From Clostridiales bacterium (GTDB lineage Bacteria > Bacillota > Clostridia > Oscillospirales > CAG-382), in NCBI GenBank assembly GCA_003343885.1, contig QAKH01000100.1:1-27608 (forward strand): a stretch of 27,608 nucleotides of DNA, given 5' to 3'. This document shows, in pieces, positions 7,728 through 15,893 of this stretch. Below the pieces are notes generated by a model. The model was not told the origin of the DNA and did not search any database. It was given only the letters and a program-made list of their open reading frames with translations. The number at the start of each line of letters is the position of its first letter. Positions within the stretch are counted from its first letter, which is position 1. The translations under genes and the position numbers were made by a program.

Positions 7728-9713
7728 ATGAGCTTTAAAAACATACTAAAAATACGGTGGACGCTCGTTTTGTACGACATAATTATTCTCGCTTTTTCAG
7801 AAGTGCTGCTGCTCGCGGTATACAGGGGTACGGAAAATCTTGGATATACTGACATATTAACTCATTCGGTTCTTGCGGCGGCATGCGTTTTAATTGGTCG
7901 GTTTATTTGTAATGTTTACCGTCAGATTTGGAGATACGGCGGAGTACAGTGCTACATAAGGCTGCTTTTTTCGGACGCGCTGGCTTTCCTGCTGTATTTG
8001 ACTTTTGTATATGTATTGCCGATAGGCAAAGTGTCTTTCGCAAGAATGTTAGCCCTTGTATGCGTAAATTTGCTGGGAGCTCTCACAATACGTCTTTTTT
8101 ACAGATATGCGTATAAGTGCTCAAACGATGAGACCTCTTGGGGAAAATGTCTCGCGGTTCTTTTAAAAATATTTTCCGGAGTGGAAAACGCGAATAACGG
8201 ACGCGCGAACCGCATTAAAATCGCGCTGATCGGCGCCGGCAACGTAGGAGTCGGACTTGCCGAGGAGCTTATGAGCAATCCTTCGTCAGCTTATTCTCCT
8301 CGCTGTTTTATTGATACGTCCAAACAAAAAATCGGAAGGGAAATTCACGGTCTTCCGGTATTGTCTGTGGAAGAAGCGGTTGCGTCAAGACTCAGCGAAT
8401 TTGAAGTCCAGGAGGTAGTATTTACGATACCGTCCTTGGACAATGAGAAAAAAAAGCGTCTTTACGAATATTATAAGCAGGCAGGATATAAAATCAAAGT
8501 TTATGACTATCCGGCTATTCAAGCTGTAGGCGGAAAACGGCAGTTAAGAGATTTTGACGTAGAGGAACTTCTCTTCAGGCGACCTCTGCTTGTTACCGAT
8601 AAAAAAACTGTACAATATTATACAGGGAAAGTTGTGCTTATAACCGGCGGAGGCGGTTCAATCGGCTCCGAGCTTTGCAGACAGCTTGCTAAAATGCAGC
8701 CGAAACAGCTTATAATACTTGACATATATGAAAACGGAGCCTACGATATTCAGCAGGAGCTGAAAATAGCGTTCGGCAATTCGCTTGATATAAGAATAGA
8801 GATAGCTTCGATAACAAATAAGTCGGCAATTGAGCGGATTTTTGAACTGTACCGTCCTCAGATAGTAATAAACGCCGCCGCTCACAAGCACGTGCCGTTA
8901 ATGGAGCATAACTGCATTGAAGCAATAGAGAATAACGTGTTCGGAACGAAAAATGTGGTAGATATGTGTGAAAAATACGGCGCGGAGAGCTTTATAATGG
9001 TTTCTACCGACAAGGCTGTAAATCCGACGAACGTAATGGGAGCCACAAAGCGCATGTGCGAGATGATAGTCCAGAGCGCCGGACTTTATGGAAACGTGAA
9101 ATACAGCGCGACACGGTTCGGGAACGTGTTGGGCAGCGCAGGCTCGGTTATTCCGCTGTTTAAGCGGCAGATAGCGAACGGAGGACCTATAACGCTCACT
9201 GACAGGCGCATAATACGTTATTTTATGACAATTCCCGAGGCGTCTCAGCTTGTTTTGCAAAGCGGAGCGATGGCAAATAACGGAGAACTGTTTGTACTGG
9301 ACATGGGAAAACCGGTAAAAATACTTGATCTTGCGGAGAATATGATAAAATTATCCGGAGCTACCGAAATTGAAATAGTGGAAATCGGTCTGCGGCCGGG
9401 AGAAAAGCTGTATGAGGAACTGTTAGTGGATACCGAAACACTCGACAAGACGGAAAACAGCCTGATATTCATAGAAAAAGACCGTCCTCTGAGCAGAGAT
9501 CAGATACAGGAAAAACTTGCCCTTCTCAAATCTGCGTGTGAAACAGGGGATGAAGAGACGGCTAAGGAAGCGTTATTTGACGTTATTCCGACATATCGTC
9601 CGGCAGAGGAAGTCAACGAGAATTTTGATGACAAAAAAGTACAGGTCTCGCGGCTTGACTTCCATGATACAAGAAAACACACGCATGGCACAGAAAGGCT
9701 TGCGGCGAGATAA
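7728..9713 (+). CDS. membrane-anchored nucleotide-sugar 4,6-dehydratase (CapD/PglF/WbpM type)
   Basis: Enzymes of this family remove water from UDP-GlcNAc-type sugars, the first step towards modified deoxy-amino sugars of glycans and glycoproteins. Residues 1-128 hold four membrane helices. A Rossmann-like CoA-binding-type domain follows (IALIGAGNVGVG, about 165-176), then the SDR domain with its nucleotide loop ITGGGGSIGSE (305-315) and the active-site STDKAVNPTNVMGATKR (427-443). There Met438 stands where classical SDRs have Tyr and Lys442 is retained, as is normal for this subgroup. The start at 7728 is chosen because GGAGGT (7718-7723) is ideally placed; the frame is open further upstream but is low-complexity. 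The 661-residue length is typical. Exact product stereochemistry cannot be read from sequence. Confidence 0.92.
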   Translation: MSFKNILKIRWTLVLYDIIILAFSEVLLLAVYRGTENLGYTDILTHSVLAAACVLIGRFICNVYRQIWRYGGVQCYIRLLFSDALAFLLYLTFVYVLPIGKVSFARMLALVCVNLLGALTIRLFYRYAYKCSNDETSWGKCLAVLLKIFSGVENANNGRANRIKIALIGAGNVGVGLAEELMSNPSSAYSPRCFIDTSKQKIGREIHGLPVLSVEEAVASRLSEFEVQEVVFTIPSLDNEKKKRLYEYYKQAGYKIKVYDYPAIQAVGGKRQLRDFDVEELLFRRPLLVTDKKTVQYYTGKVVLITGGGGSIGSELCRQLAKMQPKQLIILDIYENGAYDIQQELKIAFGNSLDIRIEIASITNKSAIERIFELYRPQIVINAAAHKHVPLMEHNCIEAIENNVFGTKNVVDMCEKYGAESFIMVSTDKAVNPTNVMGATKRMCEMIVQSAGLYGNVKYSATRFGNVLGSAGSVIPLFKRQIANGGPITLTDRRIIRYFMTIPEASQLVLQSGAMANNGELFVLDMGKPVKILDLAENMIKLSGATEIEIVEIGLRPGEKLYEELLVDTETLDKTENSLIFIEKDRPLSRDQIQEKLALLKSACETGDEETAKEALFDVIPTYRPAEEVNENFDDKKVQVSRLDFHDTRKHTHGTERLAAR

Positions 9714-9779
9714 AAGGCCGCTGTTTCATAATAAATGTGCAGTATAAAGGTCTGTTTAGCAACAGTTTGAGCTTTTAAT

Positions 9780-9811
9780 GGGGAAATTCCGTGGTGAGTT
9801 TTCCCTTTTTT
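9780..9811 (+). terminator. intrinsic terminator after the dehydratase gene
   Basis: GGGGAAA (9780-9786) pairs with TTTTCCC (9799-9805), followed directly by a run of six T. A further small hairpin CTGTT-tagc-AACAG lies just before it. Confidence 0.85.
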
Positions 9812-9815
9812 ATGT

Positions 9816-9908
9816 TCGGCGGCTGTGAGGCGTTCCAATTTTCGTGAACGAGTAATCAAAAACAACAATTTTATTTTACGCGAAAATAAGTCCGTTTCGT
9901 GCCATACA
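9816..9908. repeat. gamma-family dispersed repeat, diverged copy 1
   Basis: The order of short blocks (ggcggctgtgag, then caacaattttat, then cgcgaa, then cgtttcgtgcc) matches the fuller copies at 19944-20095 and 16197-16345, with substitutions. It lies in the spacer between the convergent dehydratase and collagen-like genes, a 688-base stretch with no gene of its own. Positions 10126-10183 hold what may be another gamma fragment. Confidence 0.55.
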
Positions 9909-9909
9909 T

Positions 9910-10094
9910 CCAAGCAGTCAAACAAAAAACTAAAAGCCAAATAAAAAAGGCGCCGCAAAGCGTCACGAGAACGAAGTGAGCGGGACACTTTGCGGCAAAA
10001 CATTATTTTTCCTCCGCTTTTTTTAAAAAAGCGGACGGGGTGTGGGGCAGAGCCCCATAGATCTCTCGTGCAAATATGGAGCGGTGTCCTATAA
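9910..10094 (-). repeat. alpha-family three-hairpin element, copy A1
   Basis: Read on the minus strand the copy gives three hairpins. First is TGGGGC-TCT-GCCCCA (10043-10057). Second is a CCGC/GCGG stem filled with A and T (10014-10034). Third is a 9-bp perfect stem, GCCGCAAAG (9952-9960) with CTTTGCGGC (9988-9996), enclosing the loop core CTCACTTCGTTCTCG. A T-run follows at once (9943-9948 as A on the plus strand). The shape is that of a 3' end or terminator. The whole segment recurs nearly identically 281 bases away. Confidence 0.85.
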
Positions 10095-10190
10095 ATCCCT
10101 TGGGTGAGAGCCGAGGCAACACCAACGTGCAAGCAAGATAAAAAGGGAATTATATTTTTCTTTGAAGCATGTCCGTTTGACAGCCAAAAA

Positions 10191-10375
10191 CCAAGCAGTC
10201 AAACAAAAAACTAAAAGCCAAATAAAAAAGGCGCCGCAAAGCGTCACGAGAACGAAGTGAGCGGGACACTTTGCGGCAAAACATTATTTTTCCTCCGCTT
10301 TTTTAAAAAGCGGACGGGGTGTGGGGCAGAGTCCCATAGATCTCTCGTGCAAATATGGAGCGGCGCCCCATAAAA
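10191..10375 (-). repeat. alpha-family three-hairpin element, copy A2 (3' side of the collagen-like gene)
   Basis: A near-identical duplicate of copy A1. Stem 1 is at 10233-10241 / 10269-10277, the A/T-filled hairpin at 10295-10313, and the TGGGGC hairpin at 10322-10336 with one C-to-T change. It begins about 27 bases past the stop of the collagen-like gene and is oriented as that gene's transcript end. The two copies differ mainly by small T/A-run length changes. Confidence 0.85.
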
Positions 10376-10401
10376 ATCCCTCACGCTAAGGGGCGAGCCA
10401 T

Positions 10402-11877
10402 TCAGCTTTTACGTTCTATCATTACAGAAAACTTTGAGTCGACAAGAGCGGCTTCAGGCAAGTAATCGAAATTAAAGCTGAGTTCAGTTCCGCCGTTATC
10501 AGCTGTAAAGGCAAAGAAACCGTCAATAGTTCCGAGTTGATTTTCAGAAGTAAATACTGTTTTTCTTGCGGCGGAGGCTTGTGCGGTTCCGTTATATACC
10601 GGTGTTATTTCAAGCGTTCCGGCATTTGTTCCTACGCCTTGGAATGAATAATGAACAGCGTATTTTCCATCCGGAACCGATATGCTTGAGCCGTTGTCCG
10701 CTATGCGTGAGCCAAGTTTTGTGTCGGCAAGCGACAACGCAACCGGCTGATTTGCGGCAAGCGTCGTTGTTGGAGCAGTGTAATAAGCATGGTCGCTTAC
10801 GGCAGCTACGCCTGCTACACCAGCCGGTCCGGTAGGTCCGGTGGGGCCGGTGGGTCCGGTAGGTCCGGTAGGTCCTTGTTCACCCTGAGGACCCTGTGCA
10901 CCTTGAGGACCTTGATCGCCCTGAAGACCTCTTTCACCTTGAGGTCCTTGCGCTCCCTGAGGACCTTGTTCACCGGTAGGACCAGTGGGACCTGTTGCTC
11001 CGGTTGCACCTGTTGCACCTGTTGCTCCAGTTGCACCATCTGTTCCGTCGATACCTCTTGCTCCCTGAATACCAGCTTCACCGGTAGGACCGGTAGCACC
11101 AGTGGGACCGGTAGGACCGGTCGGACCTGTAGCTCCGGTTGCTCCTGTGGCTCCGGTTTCGCCGGTCGCACCCGTGGGACCTGTTGCTCCAGTCGGCCCT
11201 GTAACGCCTTGTTCACCTGTCACACCAGTAGCACCGGTAGGACCAGTAGGACCGGCAGGTCCGGTAGCACCGGTAGCACCAGTTGCACCGGTTACACCGT
11301 CAATACCTCTTGCACCCTGTACACCTGTTGCACCAGTCGGTCCGGTCGGACCGGCAGGTCCTGTTGCACCGGTAGCTCCGGTGGCACCGGTAGCGCCGGT
11401 GGCACCTGTTGGTCCCGTAGCTCCTGTGTAAATTATAGCAGGCCCGGTAGGTCCGGTAGGACCTGTAGCTCCGGTGGGACCTATTGGTCCCATAGGTCCG
11501 GCAGGCCCTGTACAGCAGCGCGGCGGGCATGGAGGAGGACAAGGATGAGGTCTGTGTCCTCCGCCGCAGCCGCAGGAATTGTTATTGTTGTTTCCGCTGC
11601 CATTTCCGCAGCCGCAGGAGTTGCTATTGTTGTTTCCGCTGCCGTTCCCACAGCCGCAGGAGTTGTTATTGTTGTTTCCGCTGCCGTTTCCGCAGCCGCA
11701 GGAGTTGTTATTGTTGTTTCCGTTTCCGCATCCGCAGCCACTTCCGCTGCCGGCGCCGCCTGTGCCGGTATTCGGACAGTTAGGAAGTCCACCGAACGGA
11801 GGAAAAGAGGGAAATTGCGGCATTGAAGGTCCGGTGATTCTGCCGTTACCGGAAGAGCCGCATCCGCAGTTTATCAT
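10402..11877 (-). CDS. collagen-like GXT-repeat surface/exosporium-type protein
   Basis: The 491-residue protein has three parts. Residues 1-122 are rich in Cys, Gly and Asn, with three full 14-residue units SCGCGNGSGNNNNN (59-100) and a Cys/Pro-rich end (PCPPPCPPRCC). Residues 123-355 are Gly-X-Y repeats, mostly GPT and GAT, with one short break (AIIY, about 147-150). Residues 356-491 form a beta-rich C-terminal domain resembling the TNF/C1q-like trimerisation heads of bacterial collagen-like proteins. There is no signal peptide, as for spore-surface BclA-like proteins. The ATG at 11877 is preferred because the Cys-rich head starts there and AGGA lies upstream; the longer upstream frame crosses the promoter. 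Repeats such as GARGIDG recur at about 188 and 272. Location and function are inferred. Confidence 0.88.
   Translation of the reverse strand: MINCGCGSSGNGRITGPSMPQFPSFPPFGGLPNCPNTGTGGAGSGSGCGCGNGNNNNNSCGCGNGSGNNNNNSCGCGNGSGNNNSNSCGCGNGSGNNNNNSCGCGGGHRPHPCPPPCPPRCCTGPAGPMGPIGPTGATGPTGPTGPAIIYTGATGPTGATGATGATGATGATGPAGPTGPTGATGVQGARGIDGVTGATGATGATGPAGPTGPTGATGVTGEQGVTGPTGATGPTGATGETGATGATGATGPTGPTGPTGATGPTGEAGIQGARGIDGTDGATGATGATGATGATGPTGPTGEQGPQGAQGPQGERGLQGDQGPQGAQGPQGEQGPTGPTGPTGPTGPTGPAGVAGVAAVSDHAYYTAPTTTLAANQPVALSLADTKLGSRIADNGSSISVPDGKYAVHYSFQGVGTNAGTLEITPVYNGTAQASAARKTVFTSENQLGTIDGFFAFTADNGGTELSFNFDYLPEAALVDSKFSVMIERKS
11578..11703 (-). repeat. 42-base tandem repeat encoding the Cys/Asn head
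   Basis: Three consecutive 42-base units encode SCGCGNGSGNNNNN with one Asn-to-Ser change in the middle unit, flanked by partial units. This in-frame tandem array is prone to length change. Confidence 0.85.
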
Positions 11878-11948
11878 AAGCACGTATCCTTTCGTATAGT
11901 ACTGACAAAGATCGGCGATATTTGTTTTTCGGCGTTCCCTGTCTATAC

Positions 11949-11978
11949 ATAATATGAAAAACACTTCTGTTTTGTCAA
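11949..11978 (-). promoter_or_regulatory. promoter of the collagen-like gene
   Basis: On the minus strand TTGACA (11978-11973) is followed after 18 bases by TATTAT (11954-11949). It lies in the 202-base divergent spacer with the glycosyltransferase gene. A plus-strand TATAAT at 11988-11993 close by may be the -10 of the glycosyltransferase, though no good -35 accompanies it, so the two promoters may overlap. Confidence 0.6.
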
Positions 11979-12079
11979 AGGGCGGAATATAATGTACAGT
12001 AAAATAAGATGAATACGGTCGGTTTGAATTCATAATACAAATTGAGTTTAACCGGACGACATGAGGAGCGGTTGTATTT

Positions 12080-13165
12080 ATGACTTTTTCACTGTGCATG
12101 ATAGTAAGGAATGAAGAACGTACCTTGAAAAGGTGTCTTGACAGCGTAGCAGGAGTTTTTGACGAAATAGTTATTGTTGATACCGGTTCGGCAGACCGCA
12201 CAAAGGTCGTTGCAAAGGCTTATACCGACAAGGTGTATGACTTTGCGTGGTGTGACGACTTTTCCGCAGCACGAAATTTTTCGTTTTCAAAAGCAGTGTG
12301 CGACTACATAATGTGGCTCGACGCAGATGACGTATTAAGCGAGGAAAACAGAAACAAGCTGATTGAATTAAAAAATAAAATTTCACCGGAAATAGATGTC
12401 GTAATGATGAAATACGCTATTTCTTTTGACGGCGCCGGAAACCCGACTTATTATTATTACCGGGAAAGGTTGGTAAAAAGACTCGGCGGATTTATGTGGA
12501 ACGGTTTTGTTCATGAAGTGATTACGCCTAAAGGGAATGTAATTTATGAAGACATATGTGTGTATCATTTTCCCGATTCACGGCGCAGAAAAGATCCGGC
12601 ACGCAACCTAAAACTGTACGAAAAAATGGTGGCGTCGGGCGTAAAACTCAGCGCCAGACAGACGTACTACTACGGCAGAGAACTGTATTATAACGGAAAG
12701 TATGACCTTGCCGCAAAGCATCTCGAAAGCTTTTTGGGCTTTCCCGGAGCGTGGTACGCCGATAAAATCGGCGCGTGCGTGATGCTTTATGAAATATATG
12801 AAAATTCCTTTCCGGAACGTGCAAGAGAAATTATAGCAAAGGCACTGTCTTACGAAACGGTCAACCCACAGGTGCTGTGCCTTATGGGAGACAGCCATAA
12901 ACGAGCCGGAAGCTATGAGCAGGCAATTTTCTGGTATAATGCCGCTCTCGGCTGCCCGGAGCAGTACCGGCAGGCAGGCTTTATTCTGCCTGAATATGAA
13001 AAATATTACCCTTACCTTCAAATGTGCGTGTGCTATGACAGACTTGGCAAGATAGATAAAGCCAAAGAGTGTAACCGCCTTGCCGGAGAAATAAATCCGC
13101 TCAGCAGTCAGGTAAAATATAATAACGACTACTTTGCTTCTCTTGAGAAGAAGCAGCAGGAATAA
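12080..13165 (+). CDS. family 2 glycosyltransferase with TPR-like C-terminus
   Basis: Residues 1-110 are a GT-A fold glycosyltransferase domain: LCMIVRNEERTLKRCLDSV, VDTGSADRT near 34-42, and the metal-binding DxD motif WLDADD (80-84). The rest is helical with TPR-like repeats (LCLMGDSHKRAGSYEQAIFWYNAAL and relatives). This combination is known from small glycosyltransferases such as SunS-type and from those next to collagen-like spore proteins. No membrane segments, so the enzyme should be cytosolic. GAGGAG precedes the ATG. It is divergent from the collagen-like gene, whose Thr-rich GXT repeats are a plausible substrate; that link is inference. The 361-residue length is typical. Confidence 0.88.
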   Translation: MTFSLCMIVRNEERTLKRCLDSVAGVFDEIVIVDTGSADRTKVVAKAYTDKVYDFAWCDDFSAARNFSFSKAVCDYIMWLDADDVLSEENRNKLIELKNKISPEIDVVMMKYAISFDGAGNPTYYYYRERLVKRLGGFMWNGFVHEVITPKGNVIYEDICVYHFPDSRRRKDPARNLKLYEKMVASGVKLSARQTYYYGRELYYNGKYDLAAKHLESFLGFPGAWYADKIGACVMLYEIYENSFPERAREIIAKALSYETVNPQVLCLMGDSHKRAGSYEQAIFWYNAALGCPEQYRQAGFILPEYEKYYPYLQMCVCYDRLGKIDKAKECNRLAGEINPLSSQVKYNNDYFASLEKKQQE

Positions 13166-13192
13166 AAAAACAGTTAAAAATTACAAAAAGCC

Positions 13193-13221
13193 TTGAAAAA
13201 AACGGTTAGCTGTAATATAAT
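13193..13221 (+). promoter_or_regulatory. sigma-A-type promoter of the sugar isomerase gene
   Basis: TTGAAA (13193-13198), a 17-base spacer, then TATAAT (13216-13221). It gives a short leader before the ATG at 13254 and shows that the gene is transcribed separately from the glycosyltransferase ending at 13165. Confidence 0.85.
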
Positions 13222-13253
13222 GGAAAAAACGGATTTTGAAAGGAGTTTTTACA

Positions 13254-14033
13254 ATGATAAAGAAGTTAGGTTTACAGCTCTACACATTAAGAGACTTTTT
13301 CAAGGATGAGGAATTTACCGACCTTACCTTTAAGAAAATGGCAGATCTCGGATATACCGAGGCTCATACCGCGGGAACATATGTCGCAGCCGATAAGTTT
13401 ATCGAGCTTGCTCACAAGCACGGTATAAACTTCATAGGAACACATTACGATTATAACGAAATTCTCCACAACCCCGAAGAAACCATGAGAATACATAAGA
13501 TGTGGGGAACAACCAATATCGGTATCGGCGGCATGCCCGGAGAAGCGAGAGGCTCGGCTGACGCACTCAAGAAGTTTATATATGACTTCAACAAGGCGGC
13601 TGAAGGATACGCAAAACACGGCTTCAAGCTCACATACCACAATCACCACTTTGAATTCCTCAGAATAGACGGCACAAAGACTCTTATGGATTATCTGTAT
13701 GAAGGACTTGATCCGGCTACAACAAGCTTCGTGCTTGATACATGCTGGGTACACGCCGGAGGCGGAGATTTGCGTGACTGGATGGAAAAGCTTGCCGGAA
13801 GAATAGACATTCTCCATCTGAAAGACATGATGCTTAAATCCGAAGGCGGTCATCTGTTCGGTACCATGACGGAAGTAGGCAACGGAACCGTCAACTGGAA
13901 GGGCGTTCTTGAAACCGCCGAGAAGATTGGCGTAAAGCACTACGTTGTAGAACAGGACGCAAACTTTATAAATAACAATCCGTTTATCAGCATTAAGGCA
14001 AGCGCCGATTACCTCAAGCAGTTCATGGCTTAA
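13254..14033 (+). CDS. sugar phosphate isomerase/epimerase family protein (xylose isomerase-like TIM barrel)
   Basis: The 259-residue protein follows the AP-endonuclease-2/xylose-isomerase-like TIM-barrel pattern: IKKLGLQLYTLRDFF at the start, YHNHHFEF (128-135), a metal-site strand FVLDTCWVHAGGGD (159-172), ILHLKDM (186-192) and VVEQD near 231-235. These acidic and His residues would bind the divalent metal. Family members isomerise or epimerise sugars or inositol derivatives; the substrate here cannot be told. The ATG at 13254 has AAAGGAG nine bases upstream; an upstream TTG at 13236 would use no ribosome site. It stands alone with its own promoter and a likely terminator. Confidence 0.9.
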   Translation: MIKKLGLQLYTLRDFFKDEEFTDLTFKKMADLGYTEAHTAGTYVAADKFIELAHKHGINFIGTHYDYNEILHNPEETMRIHKMWGTTNIGIGGMPGEARGSADALKKFIYDFNKAAEGYAKHGFKLTYHNHHFEFLRIDGTKTLMDYLYEGLDPATTSFVLDTCWVHAGGGDLRDWMEKLAGRIDILHLKDMMLKSEGGHLFGTMTEVGNGTVNWKGVLETAEKIGVKHYVVEQDANFINNNPFISIKASADYLKQFMA

Positions 14034-14140
14034 ATGTTTTGATTTCGTGAACTCATGCTTGTGTCCGGCGGGCGTATCTTTTGCGGATGAGATGAACCGC
14101 AGGAGCGCTTAACCGTGGAATATTGCAAATAACAGCAAGA

Positions 14141-14180
14141 AGCCCGTCTTTCCGGTTTTCCAGAACGGCGGGCTGTTTTG
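14141..14180 (+). terminator. probable terminator after the sugar isomerase gene
   Basis: AGCCCGTC (14141-14148) pairs with GGCGGGCT (14167-14174) through eight positions including one G-T pair, followed by GTTTTG. The T-run is short, so confidence is moderate. The rest of the 247-base spacer 14034-14280 shows no other clear element. Confidence 0.6.
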
Positions 14181-14280
14181 TGATATGTGGTGATATCGGA
14201 TGTTACTAACGCGGGAGTTTATTTGAGTAAAAACTGGAAATAATAAAAAAACAGAAAACATCCGAATAACGGGGGAAAAA

Positions 14281-15648
14281 ATGGAAAGAGAAAGTTTAGG
14301 AAGCAGACTGGGCTTTATACTGTTAAGCGCAGGCTGTGCGATAGGAATAGGAAACGTGTGGAAATTCCCGTACATGGTGGGACAAAACGGCGGCGGTATA
14401 TTTGTACTGATATATTTGTTTTTCTTGCTCATAATGGGTGTTCCGGTAATGACTATGGAATTTTCTTTGGGAAGAGCGAGCAGGAAGAGTCCGGCGGCGC
14501 TTTACCAACAGCTTGAAAAACCGGGACAGAAGTGGCATATACACGGATATATTGCGGTTGCCGGAAATTATATTTTGATGATGTTTTATACGGTAGTTGC
14601 CGGCTGGATGTTAAAATACTTTGTTTCAAGTGCTTCGGGAGGATTTGACGGTCTTGATACCGCACAGATTGAGACACGTTTCAATGATATGATGGCGGAT
14701 CCCGGCTCAATGGTTTTGTATACCTTTGTAGTAATCATCTTGGGATTTATCATTTGCTCGTTCGGACTTAAAAACGGTATTGAAAAAATAACAAAATACA
14801 TGATGCTGTCGCTGTTGTTTATTCTGGTTGCGCTTGCAGTCAACAGTATTTTCCTGCCGGGAGGTGCCGAGGGACTTTCATTCTATCTGAAACCTGACCT
14901 AAACCGCATAAAGAGCGTCGGAGTATGGAATGTTATCGTAAGCGCCATGAATCAGGCGTTTTTCACACTGAGTCTCGGAATGGGTGCTATGGCTATTTTC
15001 GGCAGCTACATTGACAAAAAGCGCTCTCTTTTAGGGGAAAGCGTGCGAGTGGCGGCACTTGATACTTTTGTGGCGATAGCCTCAGGTCTTGTCATTTTTC
15101 CCGCTTGCTCAGCATACGGAGTACCGGCGGACAGCGGTCCTGATCTTATATTTATAACACTGCCGAATATATTTAATCACCTGCCGTTCGGAAGAGTGTG
15201 GGGAAGCCTGTTCTTCGTATTTTTATCCTTTGCCGCACTGTCTACGGTACTTGCGGTGTTTGAGGGAATAATCGCATGTACAATGGATCTGTTTGGCTGG
15301 AGCAGAAAAAAGGCAAGCTTTATAAATGCGCTTTTGATGTTGGTTTTATGCCTGCCATGCGTTTTCGGATTTAATGTGCTGTCAGGATTCTCTCCGTTCG
15401 GAGGAGAAACCACGATAATGGATTTGGAGGACTTTGCCGTATCCAACGTAATTTTGCCGCTCGGTTCGCTTTGCTATGTGCTGTTTTGCGTATCCCGATA
15501 CGGTTGGGGATGGAAAAATTTTGTCAACGAAGCGAATACCGGTAAAGGCGCAAAGATGGCTGCGTGGATGCGTCCGTACGTAACATACGTGCTTCCGGTA
15601 ATAATACTTGTCCTGTTTGTCGGCGGCATGATAAGCTTCTTCTCGTGA
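14281..15648 (+). CDS. neurotransmitter:sodium symporter (NSS/SNF) family transporter
   Basis: NSS proteins of bacteria (LeuT, TnaT, MhsT relatives) import amino acids or related amines with Na+. The first helix holds the family signature AGCAIGIGNVWKFPYMVGQNGG with the unwound substrate/sodium-binding segment, followed by GVPVMTMEFSLGR. The 455-residue length and about eleven or twelve helices are normal for the bacterial group. Other conserved stretches are AMNQAFFTLSLGMGAMAIFGSY and FVFLSFAALSTVLAVFEGII. GGGGG lies just upstream of the ATG. The substrate cannot be assigned. Its stop codon is followed within a few bases by gamma and alpha repeats. Confidence 0.95.
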   Translation: MERESLGSRLGFILLSAGCAIGIGNVWKFPYMVGQNGGGIFVLIYLFFLLIMGVPVMTMEFSLGRASRKSPAALYQQLEKPGQKWHIHGYIAVAGNYILMMFYTVVAGWMLKYFVSSASGGFDGLDTAQIETRFNDMMADPGSMVLYTFVVIILGFIICSFGLKNGIEKITKYMMLSLLFILVALAVNSIFLPGGAEGLSFYLKPDLNRIKSVGVWNVIVSAMNQAFFTLSLGMGAMAIFGSYIDKKRSLLGESVRVAALDTFVAIASGLVIFPACSAYGVPADSGPDLIFITLPNIFNHLPFGRVWGSLFFVFLSFAALSTVLAVFEGIIACTMDLFGWSRKKASFINALLMLVLCLPCVFGFNVLSGFSPFGGETTIMDLEDFAVSNVILPLGSLCYVLFCVSRYGWGWKNFVNEANTGKGAKMAAWMRPYVTYVLPVIILVLFVGGMISFFS

Positions 15649-15652
15649 TCGG

Positions 15653-15690
15653 CGGGCGGCTGTGAGCCGCTGCAAGTTACGCGGGCGAGC
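15653..15690. repeat. gamma-family repeat, truncated copy 2
   Basis: Only the head of the gamma repeat is present (GGCGGCTGTGAGCCGCTGCA and the following CGCGGGCGAGCA), starting four bases after the transporter stop codon and running into the alpha copy. It includes the small hairpin GCGGC-tgtga-GCCGC. Confidence 0.65.
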
Positions 15691-15697
15691 ATGCTTT

Positions 15698-15893
15698 ACG
15701 AGGGATCTATGGGGCTCTGCCCCAAACCCTGTACGAGGGATTTATGGGGCTCTGCCCCATACCCCTGTACGAGGGATCTATGGGGCTCTGCCCCATACCC
15801 CGCCCGCTTTTTTAGAAAAAGCGGGGGAAAAATAATGTTTTGTCGCCAAGTATCCCACTCATTTCATTCGTGCGATACTTGGCGCCTTTTTTC
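15698..15893 (+). repeat. alpha-family three-hairpin element, copy B, with triplicated first hairpin
   Basis: On the plus strand TGGGGC-TCT-GCCCCA occurs three times (15710-15724, 15745-15759, 15781-15795) in tandem units of 35-36 bases. The CCCGC/GCGGG hairpin with A/T filling follows (15803-15825), then a 10-bp perfect stem GCCAAGTATC (15845-15854) / GATACTTGGC (15874-15883) around the loop core CTCATTTCATTCGTG, and then a T-run. It is oriented as the 3' end of the transporter gene. The open frame through it is repeat-derived and not a believable gene. Confidence 0.85.

Noticed and set aside
9500..10132. 210-codon minus-strand open frame overlapping the dehydratase end and alpha copy A1
   Set aside because: It overlaps a certain gene on the other strand and the repeat, with no ribosome site or recognisable domain.
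9910..10375. CRISPR-like or phage attachment-site reading of the direct repeats A1/A2
   Set aside because: Only two long copies are present, no regular spacers, no cas or integrase genes; hairpin structure and dispersed relatives fit the alpha family better.
10789..11826. 345-codon open frame on the plus strand, Cys/Gly/Thr-rich, opposite the collagen-like gene
   Set aside because: It is the antisense shadow of the GXY repeats. The periodic G/C pattern keeps stop codons out of several frames, and no ribosome site or independent domain is seen.
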